Part shown: positions 1-8,524 of the stretch, piece by piece | Position numbering within the stretch: the first letter of the stretch is position 1 | How the letters are laid out: every line of letters starts with the position of its first letter | Source of the DNA: Phormidesmis sp963710175 | Lineage (GTDB): Bacteria; Cyanobacteriota; Cyanobacteriia; Phormidesmidales; Phormidesmidaceae | DNA: 64,000 nucleotides | Reading direction: 5' to 3' | Assembly: GCA_963710175.1 (NCBI GenBank) | Contig: CAVPZC010000001.1 | Coordinates: 1,302,001-1,366,000 of the forward strand | Notes under the pieces: model-generated | Database searches by the model: none | What the model was told of the DNA's origin: nothing | The model's input: the letters and a program-made list of their open reading frames with translations, nothing else | Program-made: the position numbers and the translations under genes

Positions 1-75
1 CATCCTACTGCTGATTCCTGGTTTCCTCTCAGCAATCAGCAGGGCGTTAGTTCCTTCGTCACCCTCGGTTTTAAA

Positions 76-1479
76 ATGTCTGGCTTTCGGTATACCACTG
101 CGATCGCCACTACCTTAGGCGCTGTTTTTGGCATCTTGGGTGGACTCAAGATCGCGCCCTCAGCTGCTGCCTGGGCATCACGCGCTGTGCTACCTCAGGT
201 TTTTGACGATTTGAGTGAGCGGCTAACCGATTTTCAGAGCCAGCCGCCGGAGAGCGCTGTGACGGCTGAGTCTTTAGGTGAACCGGCGGCTAAGCCGAAT
301 GGGCTGGTCAACGCTATCAGCAGCCCGGCTGCTCGCGACTACAGCCGAGCGATGGAGCTGGCCGATCAGGCTGTTTCTGCCTACCAGCTGGCCCGCGCCG
401 CCGATGACCCGGCCCGCCGCTTAGAATTTACCCGGCGTGAGCGCTTTTTGTGGCGGGCCTCTCTGCAAAAGCTAGCAGCCATTCCTGAAAGCTCAAACCT
501 CCATGAGCAGGTCACCGCCAAGCAAGCTCAGTACCGACGGCTGCTGGCCACTGCCGAGAGCAAGCTGGCTGAGGCAGACAGCGCTTTTCTCGTTGATATT
601 GTCAGCGACCTTGGGTTAGACCCGGAGCAGGTGCATATTACGCTGTGTCAGATTGATACTCCGGCAGGGCGGGCTGAGCAGGTACTCAATCGAGACTTGA
701 GCAGCGATGATGGCCGCACTGAGGGCCAAATCGACGGCGACCTTTGCCGCCATCAGCAGGGCGACCAGCCGATGGCCAGCCCCGCTAGCTTGATTAAGCT
801 GCCGGTGGCGATCGCCCTCATGCACAAGGTCGATGCCGAAGAGATTGACTTCGATAGCAAAATCTACATTGACCGGGGCAACTTTACCGAAGATGCGCAG
901 GGCGCGGCCATTGAAGTCGGCAACGAGTACCCGCTGCGAACCGTCATGGCCAGCATGATCAACCAGAGCAACAATATTGCCACCAATCAGCTGATTGACT
1001 ATGTAGGCCGGGATTACATCGCTCAAACCCTGAGGGAAATGGGCTATACAGACACCTATGCGGGCCACAAGCTGGTGGGCGATCAGGTGATGCCTCAAGA
1101 CCCTGGTTCTCGTGGCAATCGGCTGACTAGCAACGCCATGACCGCCATGATGGTGCAGATCTACCGCCTGGAGACGCCCGGCGACGAAGAGCTGATCAGC
1201 GCTCTGGTCAGTCAGCAAGACCAGGAACTGGGCTATGAAGGGCTCAAAGACTTGGGGCCAGCCGTTCATTGGATCGGTGAGAAGACAGGGCAGAATAATC
1301 TGGTTTTGGGCTCTGCGTTGGCTGTGAAAATAGGTGAAGAGCGCTACGCTCTGACGGTGGCCCTAGATCACAGTGGCGAAGTCTCTGCCATACAGCAAAT
1401 TGTGCGGGCGATCGCCGCTCATCTGCTAGAGACCGGCCCGCTCGTAGGTCGCCAAGAGCGATCACCTGGGGCCGTCTAG
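76..1479 (+). CDS. Class A beta-lactamase-like serine hydrolase
   Basis: 467 aa. The three signature motifs of the penicillin-recognising serine hydrolases are present in order: S-L-I-K (Ser238, Lys241), S-N-N (298-300) and K-T-G (403-405). A hydrophobic N-terminal segment (about residues 7-35) looks like a signal anchor, placing the enzyme in the periplasm. A long helical, charged linker (residues 80-170) precedes the catalytic domain, longer than in secreted beta-lactamases. Members of this family in cyanobacteria may hydrolyse beta-lactams or act on peptidoglycan peptides; the sequence does not decide which. No partner gene is adjacent; glgC follows 223 bp downstream on the same strand with its own leader. 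Confidence 0.85.
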   Translation: MSGFRYTTAIATTLGAVFGILGGLKIAPSAAAWASRAVLPQVFDDLSERLTDFQSQPPESAVTAESLGEPAAKPNGLVNAISSPAARDYSRAMELADQAVSAYQLARAADDPARRLEFTRRERFLWRASLQKLAAIPESSNLHEQVTAKQAQYRRLLATAESKLAEADSAFLVDIVSDLGLDPEQVHITLCQIDTPAGRAEQVLNRDLSSDDGRTEGQIDGDLCRHQQGDQPMASPASLIKLPVAIALMHKVDAEEIDFDSKIYIDRGNFTEDAQGAAIEVGNEYPLRTVMASMINQSNNIATNQLIDYVGRDYIAQTLREMGYTDTYAGHKLVGDQVMPQDPGSRGNRLTSNAMTAMMVQIYRLETPGDEELISALVSQQDQELGYEGLKDLGPAVHWIGEKTGQNNLVLGSALAVKIGEERYALTVALDHSGEVSAIQQIVRAIAAHLLETGPLVGRQERSPGAV

Positions 1480-1702
1480 CGTTAGCGACTCTGCTCACTG
1501 GTTACTTTGCTCGCTCTGTGAGCGATCGCCAGCACAGGCTGAGTCACCTTTTAGGGCAATGTATTTCTGTTTACAAAAACAGATTTCTCTATCGACATTC
1601 GTCAATATATCTACCGATCCCCCCTTGCCAACTGGCAGAGACAGGCACACACTTAAATGTGAAGTAAGGATGGCTTGTTTTCTGTAAGTTAGGGTTGACG
1701 TT

Positions 1703-2992
1703 GTGAAAAGAGTTCTTTCAATCATTTTGGGAGGCGGTGCTGGCACTCGTCTCTATCCGCTGACCAAATACCGCGCTAAGCCCGCTGTCTCCTTGGCGGG
1801 GATGTATCGCCTAATCGACATTCCAGTCAGCAACTGTATAAATTCTGACATTCTAAAAATTTATGTGCTCACGCAGTTCAACTCGGCTTCGCTAAATCGG
1901 CACATCTCCAAAGCCTATAATTTTTCGACTTTTAGCGATGGTTTTGTTGAGGTGCTCGCCGCCCAGCAAACGCCCGACAGCCCCAGCTGGTTTGAAGGGA
2001 CAGCCGATGCTGTCCGCAAGTATCTGTGGATGTTTGAAGAGGCAGATGTAGACGAATTCATTATTCTCTCGGGCGACCACCTCTACCGGATGGATTACTG
2101 CGACTACGTGCTCAAGCATCGGGAGAGCGGCGCTGATGTGACCCTCTCAGTCGTGCCGATTGGCTATAAGACAGCTTCTAGCTTTGGCCTGATGAAGGTA
2201 GACGAAAACAATCAGATTGTCGAATTTTCGGAGAAGCCCAAAGGCGAGGCACTCGAAAAAATGAAGGTCGATACGACCGCCATGGGGCTATCGCCAGAAG
2301 AGTCTAAAGACAAGCCCTTTATTGCCTCAATGGGCATCTACGTGTTTAAAAAGCAGGTGCTGATCGATCTGCTGCGCAAGTATCCCGATCAGACCGACTT
2401 TGGCAAGGAAATTATCCCGGCCTCTGCCCGCGATTACAACGTTCAGGCCTATCTCTTTAAGGGCTACTGGGAAGATATTGGGACCATTGAGGCGTTTTAC
2501 GAAGCCAATATCGCGCTGACCAATCAGCCTAACCCGGACTTCAGCTTCTTCAAGGAAAACGCGCCGATCTATACGCGATCGCGCTATCTACCCCCCAGCA
2601 AGCTGCAAGACTGCCACGTCACAGCGTCGATTATTAGCCCAGGCTGCATTCTCAAAGAGTGCCGCGTCCATAACTCAGTGATCGGTCTGCGTCAGCGCAT
2701 TCATGCCAGCTGCGAAATTGATAGCTCTTTGGTGATGGGCTGCGACTATTACGAAGCGACAGACGAAGGCGGTCATTTTGATTCAGATGGCAAAATTCCT
2801 ATGGGCATCGGCGAGGGCTCGGTCATCCGACGGGCCATCATCGATAAAAATGCGCGCATCGGTCGCAATGTTCAAATCATCAACAAAGACAATGTTGAAG
2901 AGGCCGAAAGAGAGTCGGAAGGCTACTACATTCGCAGCGGCATTGTCGTGGTGATTAAAAACGCGGTCATTCCCGACAATACAGTCATCTAG
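1703..2992 (+). CDS. glgC: Glucose-1-phosphate adenylyltransferase (ADP-glucose pyrophosphorylase)
   Basis: 429 aa, the usual length. It makes ADP-glucose from glucose-1-phosphate and ATP, the committed step of glycogen synthesis, in the cytoplasm. The nucleotidyltransferase loop GGGAGTRLYPLT lies at residues 10-21, followed by the N-C-I-N-S-D segment near residue 48. The substrate segments G-L-M-K and the W-E-D-I-G-T motif before the left-handed beta-helix domain are recognisable, and the C-terminal helix domain is complete. The start is GTG at 1703; the residues immediately after it (KRVLSIILGGG) match the conserved beginning of the cyanobacterial enzyme. Cyanobacterial GlgC is typically activated by 3-phosphoglycerate and inhibited by phosphate. 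Confidence 0.97.
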   Translation: MKRVLSIILGGGAGTRLYPLTKYRAKPAVSLAGMYRLIDIPVSNCINSDILKIYVLTQFNSASLNRHISKAYNFSTFSDGFVEVLAAQQTPDSPSWFEGTADAVRKYLWMFEEADVDEFIILSGDHLYRMDYCDYVLKHRESGADVTLSVVPIGYKTASSFGLMKVDENNQIVEFSEKPKGEALEKMKVDTTAMGLSPEESKDKPFIASMGIYVFKKQVLIDLLRKYPDQTDFGKEIIPASARDYNVQAYLFKGYWEDIGTIEAFYEANIALTNQPNPDFSFFKENAPIYTRSRYLPPSKLQDCHVTASIISPGCILKECRVHNSVIGLRQRIHASCEIDSSLVMGCDYYEATDEGGHFDSDGKIPMGIGEGSVIRRAIIDKNARIGRNVQIINKDNVEEAERESEGYYIRSGIVVVIKNAVIPDNTVI

Positions 2993-3037
2993 GCGGTGAA
3001 ATCAGTAACTGACAAGCCTTAGATGGTTTGGAGAATA

Positions 3038-3065
3038 CAGGAGTCAGGAGTCAGGAGTCAGGAGT
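3038..3065 (+). repeat. Tandem heptamer repeat (CAGGAGT)x4
   Basis: Four exact copies of CAGGAGT run from 3038 to 3065. They are followed (3066-3178) by a degenerate pyrimidine-rich array of units like TTTACCGTCTCC alternating with CCGCCTCC. The array keeps a reading frame open, which would make the downstream kinase appear about 50 residues too long at its N terminus. Short tandem heptamer arrays of this kind are common in cyanobacterial intergenic DNA. Confidence 0.8.
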
Positions 3066-3178
3066 GCTTCTGTCTCCTGTTTGCTATTTACCGCCGCCTA
3101 TTTACTATCTCCCGCCTCCTGTTTACCGTCTCCCGCCTTCTGTTTACCGTCTCCTGCCTCCCGCCTCCTATCCCCTCC

Positions 3179-3658
3179 GTGTCCCCAACCGCCCCCCTTC
3201 TAATCATGGTCGGTCTACCCGGTAGCGGTAAGTCTACCTGGGCTATTAACTATGTACGCCGCTGCCCCAGCTACCAGATCGTCTCGACTGACGACATTCG
3301 CACCGAGCTATACGGCGATGCGGCCCTTCAGGGGGAGTGGGGCGATATTTGGCGGCAGGTGATGCAGCAGCTGCGCGATGGCTACCGGGCGATCGCACAA
3401 GGTCGGGCAACGGGGCTGATTTACGATGCCACCAACGTGCGACGCCGCCATCGCCGAGAGTTTGTCAAAGCGGCTCGAATCTGCGGATACACGCCGGTAG
3501 CAGCGGTCTGGATAGATACGCCTCTGGCGACTTGCCTGCTGCGCAATCAGGAGCGATCGCGCCAGGTTCCAGCTGAGGTGATCGAAAAAATGCACCGTCA
3601 GCTCACCGCTGCGCCCCCAACTCAGGCAGAAGCTCTAGACCATATCTATCGTATGTAA
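3179..3658 (+). CDS. Small P-loop kinase-like ATP-binding protein
   Basis: About 160 aa from GTG 3179, or 151 aa from ATG 3206. The start is set here because everything upstream in frame is translated low-complexity repeat. Walker A is G-L-P-G-S-G-K-S-T a few residues after the start. A D-A-T-N segment, typical of the zeta-toxin/polynucleotide-kinase-like AAA_33 family, sits near the middle, followed by an arginine-rich R-R-R-H-R-R-E lid-like stretch. The protein probably phosphorylates a small molecule or nucleic acid end, but the substrate cannot be read from sequence. No antitoxin-like gene is next to it, so a toxin role is not supported. Confidence 0.75.
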   Translation: MSPTAPLLIMVGLPGSGKSTWAINYVRRCPSYQIVSTDDIRTELYGDAALQGEWGDIWRQVMQQLRDGYRAIAQGRATGLIYDATNVRRRHRREFVKAARICGYTPVAAVWIDTPLATCLLRNQERSRQVPAEVIEKMHRQLTAAPPTQAEALDHIYRM

Positions 3659-3749
3659 GGGCTTCGCCATCTGGCGCATGTGAGGACTTCGTCATCTAGC
3701 TTTGTCCATCTTTGAGCAGTCTGGTATGCTCACAGACAAACCCGTTTAA

Positions 3750-5147
3750 ATGCAAACGATGAAGCCGGTTAGCTCAGCACCTGACGACGACTTGCAGCCG
3801 ACCGACCTCTCAGCGCTCGGGCGATCTCTGGCCGCAGAAGCAGCCGCAGAAGATCCGCTAGATCCTTTAAAGCTGCGCTGTGCCAGTCAGCTGACCAAAG
3901 ATATCGCCCGCCTGAAGGCAACCAAGGCCAAACTCCAAGCCGAAGTGACGACGCTTCAGCAAAGTTACGAGCGTTTGCAAACCGATGTGCAATCGCTGCA
4001 TCAGCTGGCTGACTGGGCTGAGCGCGGCGTGAGTCCGTCAGCAGGGCCGCTTCTGCCGGGGGAGCTGGTGCCTGCCTTTGACTCTTCCGTAGGGCAGACT
4101 GCTCATGAGCGGATAGATTTGCCGACGCTAGCAACTTCAGAGCAGCGCCGTCAGGTCAGTCAGGGTAGGCAGTCTGCTACAGATGCAGCTAGCCGGACCA
4201 ATTTTCGTAAAGGGCTGATTTTGAGTGCGATCGCAGTTGTGCTGACAGCCTGGCACTATGGTTTGATTGGCGTATTGGGGCAGGGCGGGAGCTGGCTGGG
4301 CGCAGAAATTGGCCAGGTAGGGACAGGGTTTGTCCCGGCGGTGGCTCTGATGTGGCTCAGAATGCTGGTGAGCGTGCCCGTTTTGGTTTTGCTTGCGCCT
4401 CAGCTCTACGCCAACACTTGGGAAGACTTGCAGGTGTGGATCTATACGCGGGAGCAGCTGCTGACTTTGCTGATCGGCAGCGGCATTGCTTTCTTTTTCT
4501 CTCAAGTGCTGATCTATCAGAGCATTGGCGCGCTGGGTCCGGCGATTGGGGTGACGCTGCTGTTTCTCTATCCGCTGACGGCTGGGCTATTGGGCTGGTT
4601 TACCCGTCAGGAACAGGCGATGACGCCTGCAAGCTGGCTGGCAATAGTGGCGATCGCTATGGGCGGCTGGCTAACGATTAGACCGCTGCTGAGCGGTGCT
4701 ACACCAGCTGCTATTTGGCTGGGCGGCCTGGCTAGCGTTTGTTTTAGTATTTACATTGGGCTGACCAATCTCAGCTATCGTCAGCGGTGCCACCCTATTC
4801 CGGTGGGCGTTGTGCAGTTTTCTACTGCGGCTGTGCTCAGCAGTCTGGTGCTGCTGGTAAAACCGCTACAGCTGGCGGATATTAGCTGGCTCAGATTTTC
4901 GATGTGGGGTCTGCTCCTGGGGGCTGTGACGCTGCTGGTGTACCTATTCAACTACAGCAGCCTGCGCCTGGTGGGTCTGCGGACTGCCGTTGTTGCCGCT
5001 GCGACCCCGCTGGTGACGCTGTTGCTTGCCTGGAGCTTTATTCCCACCCCATCGCTAGAACTCATCCAGTGGACGGGGATTTCTCTGGTGACGACAGGCG
5101 GCATTGCCTTCAGCAAAGAAAAGCTCAGCGGCAACCATCAGCCGTAG
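3750..5147 (+). CDS. EamA/DMT-family permease with N-terminal coiled coil
   Basis: 465 aa. Residues 1-150 are soluble, with a predicted coiled coil around residues 45-90 (repeating L/K/Q heptads). Residues 155-455 contain about ten hydrophobic helices arranged as two EamA-like halves, as in drug/metabolite transporters. The substrate is unknown. The cytoplasmic coiled-coil extension is absent from ordinary EamA proteins of about 300 aa and suggests oligomerisation or a partner. The tRNA-Ser gene lies downstream on the opposite strand. Confidence 0.8.
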   Translation: MQTMKPVSSAPDDDLQPTDLSALGRSLAAEAAAEDPLDPLKLRCASQLTKDIARLKATKAKLQAEVTTLQQSYERLQTDVQSLHQLADWAERGVSPSAGPLLPGELVPAFDSSVGQTAHERIDLPTLATSEQRRQVSQGRQSATDAASRTNFRKGLILSAIAVVLTAWHYGLIGVLGQGGSWLGAEIGQVGTGFVPAVALMWLRMLVSVPVLVLLAPQLYANTWEDLQVWIYTREQLLTLLIGSGIAFFFSQVLIYQSIGALGPAIGVTLLFLYPLTAGLLGWFTRQEQAMTPASWLAIVAIAMGGWLTIRPLLSGATPAAIWLGGLASVCFSIYIGLTNLSYRQRCHPIPVGVVQFSTAAVLSSLVLLVKPLQLADISWLRFSMWGLLLGAVTLLVYLFNYSSLRLVGLRTAVVAAATPLVTLLLAWSFIPTPSLELIQWTGISLVTTGGIAFSKEKLSGNHQP

Positions 5148-5196
5148 GCTGGGAAAACTAGCAAGCAAAATTTAAATATTTAAATTTAGTTAGGGA

Positions 5197-5283
5197 CGGA
5201 GAGAGAGGGATTCGAACCCTCGAACAAGTTGCCCCGTTACAGCATTTCCAGTGCTGCGCCTTCAACCACTCGGCCATCTCTCC
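5197..5283 (-). tRNA. tRNA-Ser (anticodon GGA)
   Basis: An 87-nt class II tRNA read on the minus strand. The acceptor stem is GGAGAGA paired with TCTCTCC and the discriminator is G. The anticodon loop CTGGAAA has GGA as anticodon (serine UCC/UCU). A long variable arm follows, and the T loop contains GGTTCGAATCC. CCA is not encoded. Confidence 0.95.
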
Positions 5284-5290
5284 TAATGGG

Positions 5291-5416
5291 ATGCGTAACG
5301 CCATGCATTACAGCTTTGCCATCCTATCAGAAATTGCGCCGGGCGATCGCTATCTTTATGCGACCATAGAAATGCCCTCCGATTTTTTGCTGATGACGGC
5401 TGCTGATTATGGCTGA
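5291..5416 (+). CDS. Possible 41-aa ORF overlapping the ferredoxin start
   Basis: An ATG-initiated frame of 41 codons starts 8 bp from the tRNA gene and ends eight bases inside the ferredoxin gene. The peptide begins MRNAMHYSF and includes a HIP1 octamer. No clear ribosome binding site precedes it. It could be a translated leader coupling to the ferredoxin, or simply open DNA. I rate chance as more likely. Confidence 0.18.
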   Translation: MRNAMHYSFAILSEIAPGDRYLYATIEMPSDFLLMTAADYG

Positions 5417-5777
5417 GGTTTACAACGTTCGGATTCATGACCGCCAGAAGGGGACGGTCTATACGGTGCAGGTGCCGAGCGATCGCTACATTCTCCAAAC
5501 CGCCGAAAACCAGACTGCTGACCTGCCCTTTGCCTGCCGCAACGGAGCCTGCACGACCTGCGCTGTGCGCGTTCTCTCAGGCGAACTGCACCAGCCCGAA
5601 GCCATGGGCCTATCGCCAGATCTGCGCGAGCAGGGCTATGCGCTGCTGTGTGTGAGCTATCCGCGCAGTGACTTAGAAGTAGAAACCCAGGACGAAGACG
5701 AGGTATACGAGCTACAGTTTGGCCGCTACTTTGGTAAGGGCAAGGTGCGCTTTGGCATCCCGATTGAAGATGATTAG
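5409..5777 (+). CDS. Plant-type [2Fe-2S] ferredoxin
   Basis: 122 aa. The four cluster ligands are visible as C43-x4-C48-x2-C51 and C81 (context CRNGACTTC ... LLC). It is a soluble electron carrier, in cyanobacteria fed by photosystem I or NAD(P)H. It is about 20 residues longer than PetF because of an acidic C-terminal tail with a basic segment (GRYFGKGKVRFG), so it is a paralogue and not the major photosynthetic ferredoxin. Its partner is unknown; no redox enzyme is adjacent. Confidence 0.9.
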   Translation: MAEVYNVRIHDRQKGTVYTVQVPSDRYILQTAENQTADLPFACRNGACTTCAVRVLSGELHQPEAMGLSPDLREQGYALLCVSYPRSDLEVETQDEDEVYELQFGRYFGKGKVRFGIPIEDD

Positions 5778-5813
5778 GCAGTGTGGCAGCGCACTATCTC
5801 TTTCAGAACGGCG

Positions 5814-6936
5814 TTAGTTGAGCTGAGCGCGGAACCGGCTGATGCTGACGCCCAGTAGCAGCACAGCAAAAACGCTAAGGGCCGCGATTTCAGGCAGCAG
5901 TACGCCGACGCCTTTGAGGATCAGGCTGCGGGCGATGGTGACATAGTGGCGCAGCGGGTCCAAAAAAAGAGAGAATGCGGAAGAATTTTGGCATGCTTTC
6001 GATGGGAGCGATCGCCCCTGAAAGCTGAATAATCGGTACGTTAAAGAAAAACGAAGTCAAAATCACCTGCTGCTGATTGCGAGAGACCGTCGCCAGCAAA
6101 ATGCCGATGCCAATGCAGACGAACACGTAAATGCCCGACAGCGCCAAAAACAGAAAATAATTACCGCAAAACGGCAAGCCAAACACCACGCGGCCAATCG
6201 CTGAAGCTAGCAATACATCGCCCATTAACAGCACAAACAGCGGCGCAATTTTAGCCGTCAAAATCTCCCAGCCAGCGGCAGGCGTCATCAAAAGCTGTTC
6301 CAAGGTGCCCACGTCTTTTTCACGAATCACTGTAGATGACGAGACTAATGAGCCGGTCAGCGTTAGGACGACACCAATCACACCCGGCACAAAAAACCAG
6401 CTGCTGAGCAAGCCGGGATTGCAGAGGAAGTTTACCGCTGCCTGAACCGGCGGGGCTGTCTCGGCGTTGCCCAAGGTTCGACCGGAGCGATTGACTAGCT
6501 GATTGATGTAGCCACGGGCGATGCCAGCGGTATTGGCATCAACGCCGTCAATTAGCACCTGCACATCCACAGATTTGTTCGCCGCTAGCTTTTGGTCAAA
6601 GTCGGGCGGAATAATCATGTCCGTCGAAATTTGACCGGTGCGTACCTGTTGCCCCAAGTCAGTTTCATGCGGCTGATAAGAGTCAAGTTCAAACACATCG
6701 TTAGCCACCAGAGAAGCAACAAAATCGCGACTGTCAGGACTGTTGCTGTAGTCTACAACGCCCAAACTGAGACCGGTTACGTCTTCTGGGTTGAGGGCAA
6801 GGCCAAAGACTAGCAGTTGAACCGTAGGCGGGAAGAGCAGCAGAAAGATAATCTGTCTGTTCTTGAGAATTTGCCGCACTTCTTTGAGGATAAGGGGCCA
6901 GAGGCGGGAGTCGAGAAGGGGACGGAGGAGTTTCAT
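5814..6936 (-). pseudogene. ABC-2 type exporter permease, frameshifted near the C terminus
   Basis: The first 320 residues are a typical ABC-2 permease: an N-terminal cytoplasmic region and membrane helix, a large extracytoplasmic loop, then a cluster of helices. After a seven-T run (A7 at 5962-5968 on the plus strand) the frame collapses into CHHRPQPDPQ and stops at 5890. Read with one T fewer, it continues as L-D-P-L-R-H-Y-V-T-I-A-R-S through a last membrane helix to a TAA at 5814, giving 373 aa, normal for the family. No ATPase or membrane-fusion gene accompanies it. The break may be a sequencing error, a slippage-prone site or real inactivation. Confidence 0.8.
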
Positions 6937-6989
6937 GGAGGCAGGGAGCAGGGAAGAGAGGGAAGAGAAGGGAGATTAATCGGAGAATA

Positions 6990-7325
6990 GTGCTCCGCCA
7001 GGTCGCTACAAACTTGCTAGATATGTTGGCTATTGACGACGAATACATTGCCTTTCTGCGACTGATTATTGGCGAGTCGGGGCGATTTCCAAAGTTGGCT
7101 CAGCTATTTTTCAGGGCGCTGCCACAGCGGGTTTGGGGTTTTCTCAGTGAATATTTTGAAGCGCACCCCGAACTCAACCACACCAATCCTGAGGCCACCG
7201 CCCGAATTTTTATGGGCAAGCTAATGAGCTATGTGCTTACTCAAAAGCTTCTACACGGGCAAGACATTCTGCCGATGAGTCAAGATATCCTCATCGACAG
7301 TCTGCTTGAGCTCATCATTGAATAG
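6990..7325 (+). pseudogene. TetR-family regulator remnant lacking the HTH domain
   Basis: The 111 residues match only the C-terminal ligand-binding half of a TetR-type repressor (helical, with a Y-x-A-F-x-R-L-I-I-G-E-S-x-R-F-P segment near the start). The N-terminal helix-turn-helix is missing. The frame stays open leftwards into a GA-rich low-complexity stretch (about 6938-6975), the likely deletion junction with the divergent ABC permease. TetR regulators are commonly encoded beside HlyD/ABC efflux operons, so both flanks may be what is left of one such locus. Confidence 0.7.
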
Positions 7326-7393
7326 AGATTCCTGCCGCTGCTTCATTTAGCCTCTTTCTCTCTGCCACAAAACCTATACCCATTCCATTTTTA

Positions 7394-7610
7394 ACCTGAG
7401 CTCGGGATAAGCTGTCTCATGATCGATTGCTTAAACCTCTCACACCAAAGCCTAGCCCGGTTCCCCTTGCCAAGGGGAACCGTAAGGGAGGGGTTCTGGC
7501 GATGTGCTCTATGCTCAGCCAGAACCCCTCTGCCTGCGGCATCTCCCCTTGCCAAGGGGAGAGAAGATCCCCGATGGCGCATTCTAGCTATTCTTATCCC
7601 GAACTGACGT
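7394..7610. mobile_element. 217-bp MITE, copy 1
   Basis: The ends are inverted repeats of about 18 bp (consensus ACGTCAGTTCGGGATAAG; the left end here reads ACCTGAGCTCGGGATAAG). The element is flanked by ATTTTTA at 7387-7393 and again at 7611-7617, a 7-bp target duplication. The interior holds nested hairpins built on CCCCTTGCCAAGGGG. It is inverted relative to copies at 51761-51977 and 55299-55515. It encodes no transposase; short ORFs across it are artefacts of the palindromes. Confidence 0.88.
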
Positions 7611-7620
7611 ATTTTTAACT

Positions 7621-7888
7621 TGACGCTATGGGAAAATACGCTTATCTTCAGATCCAGGGTGTCGATGCCTATCGCGCCTGTTCTGCCAGAACTCGATTCT
7701 CTTAGCGCCATCGGCGGGTGTTGGAACCACCACACCGACGGCTCACCGCACAGGATTTTCAGGCAATCCCGGACGGCTAGGGTCACTTTAACCCTTAGCT
7801 ACCCCGATTTGCACGTCATCTCTGCGGGTGGCTAAGCGTTATTGAGTTCTGGTTTCCTACCAAACCCGTTTGCGGAGACCAGACTCAC
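7621..7888 (+). other. Intergenic leader with one hairpin
   Basis: No convincing gene. A hairpin GCTAGGGT/ACCCTTAGC lies at 7776-7799, and GC-rich self-complementary DNA (GGTGTTGG-ACC-ACCACACC) lies near 7718-7737. This may be the 5' leader of the small conserved gene at 7889. It does not match a riboswitch class I can recognise. Confidence 0.3.
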
Positions 7889-8164
7889 ATGTTTACCCTA
7901 TCTACTCAGGGCGCTGCGGCGTCCACATTGCCTGCTGCCGAGCCGATTACTGAGGTGGGGCGGCCCATCTATCCGTCCAGCCCCAGCTCCGAACCAGGGC
8001 AGATTCGCCATCTGCTGTTTGGCACCCCGAGCATCGTGCAATCGACCATTCAGCACCTGTACAGCCTCGGCTACGCGGAGCCCAACGATTGGAGCCGCCC
8101 CCTATCTACCGGCAGACCCGGCGAAGTCATGGCCATTTTGACCAAGCGGATAGGCGCTGCGTAA
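7889..8164 (+). CDS. Conserved small cyanobacterial protein of unknown function
   Basis: 91 aa. The C-terminal two thirds (from G-Q-I-R-H-L-L-F-G to E-V-M-A-I-L-T-K-R) resembles a family of small hypothetical proteins I associate with cyanobacteria. The N-terminal 35 residues are Ser/Pro/Ala-rich and probably disordered. No signal peptide or catalytic motif is seen. ATG 7889 is chosen because the alternative frame at 7842 has no family resemblance. A possible bidirectional terminator follows. Confidence 0.65.
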   Translation: MFTLSTQGAAASTLPAAEPITEVGRPIYPSSPSSEPGQIRHLLFGTPSIVQSTIQHLYSLGYAEPNDWSRPLSTGRPGEVMAILTKRIGAA

Positions 8165-8171
8165 AGGCTTT

Positions 8172-8225
8172 GCCCTCATCTTCATCCCCTCTCTGTCAAT
8201 CAAGAGAGAAGCCAAAGGTGAGGGC
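8172..8225. terminator. Possible bidirectional terminator
   Basis: Inverted repeat GCCCTCA (8172-8178) and TGAGGGC (8219-8225), with an inner CTCTCT/AGAGAG pairing. It lies between a plus-strand gene ending at 8164 and a minus-strand gene ending at 8227, where convergent transcripts would need to stop. Confidence 0.45.
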
Positions 8226-8226
8226 T

Positions 8227-8524
8227 TTAGTTCGATTCCTCGAAAACGGTCGGGAAGTCACGACGACCGCTGATGACTCTCAGAATTTCGATGCCATTGT
8301 CTAAGAGTCTGTAGAAGATGACATAGCCTTCTGTAGATAGCCCTCGGAGCCCAGGACGAATTGACGCATAGCTTTTGCCGCTGTTGGGGAAAGCAACGAG
8401 TTGCCCGCATCTGGTCAAATGCACGAAAGAACCGTTCGCCTGCTTCGAGGCTATTTTCGGCAAAGTAGTCAGCAATTTCGTTCAGGTCTTGACTGGCCAG
8501 AACGTTAATGACATAGCGGCTCAT
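8227..8524 (-). pseudogene. ParE/RelE-superfamily toxin, frameshifted
   Basis: The N-terminal half (S-R-Y-V-I-N-V-L-A-S-Q-D-L-N-E-I-A-D-Y-F) is in one frame. The C-terminal half (F-P-N-S-G-K-S-Y, then R-P-G-L-R-G and the final V-I-S-G-R-R-D-F) is in another. The switch falls near 8405-8420. Together they make a normal ParE toxin of about 98 aa, a gyrase or ribosome-directed inhibitor. It overlaps its antitoxin by 4 bp (8521-8524). Unless the base call is wrong, the toxin is inactive while the antitoxin is intact. Confidence 0.72.

Noticed and set aside
616..1269. 217-codon minus-strand ORF within the serine hydrolase gene
   Set aside because: The plus-strand frame has all three catalytic motifs; the antisense frame shows none of any family.
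3028..3225. Separate 65-aa protein over the heptamer repeats
   Set aside because: It is translated low-complexity repeat in the frame next to the kinase gene.
7391..7786. Several 60-130 aa ORFs on both strands across the first MITE
   Set aside because: They are translations of the palindromic repeat; similar ORFs appear in the other two copies.
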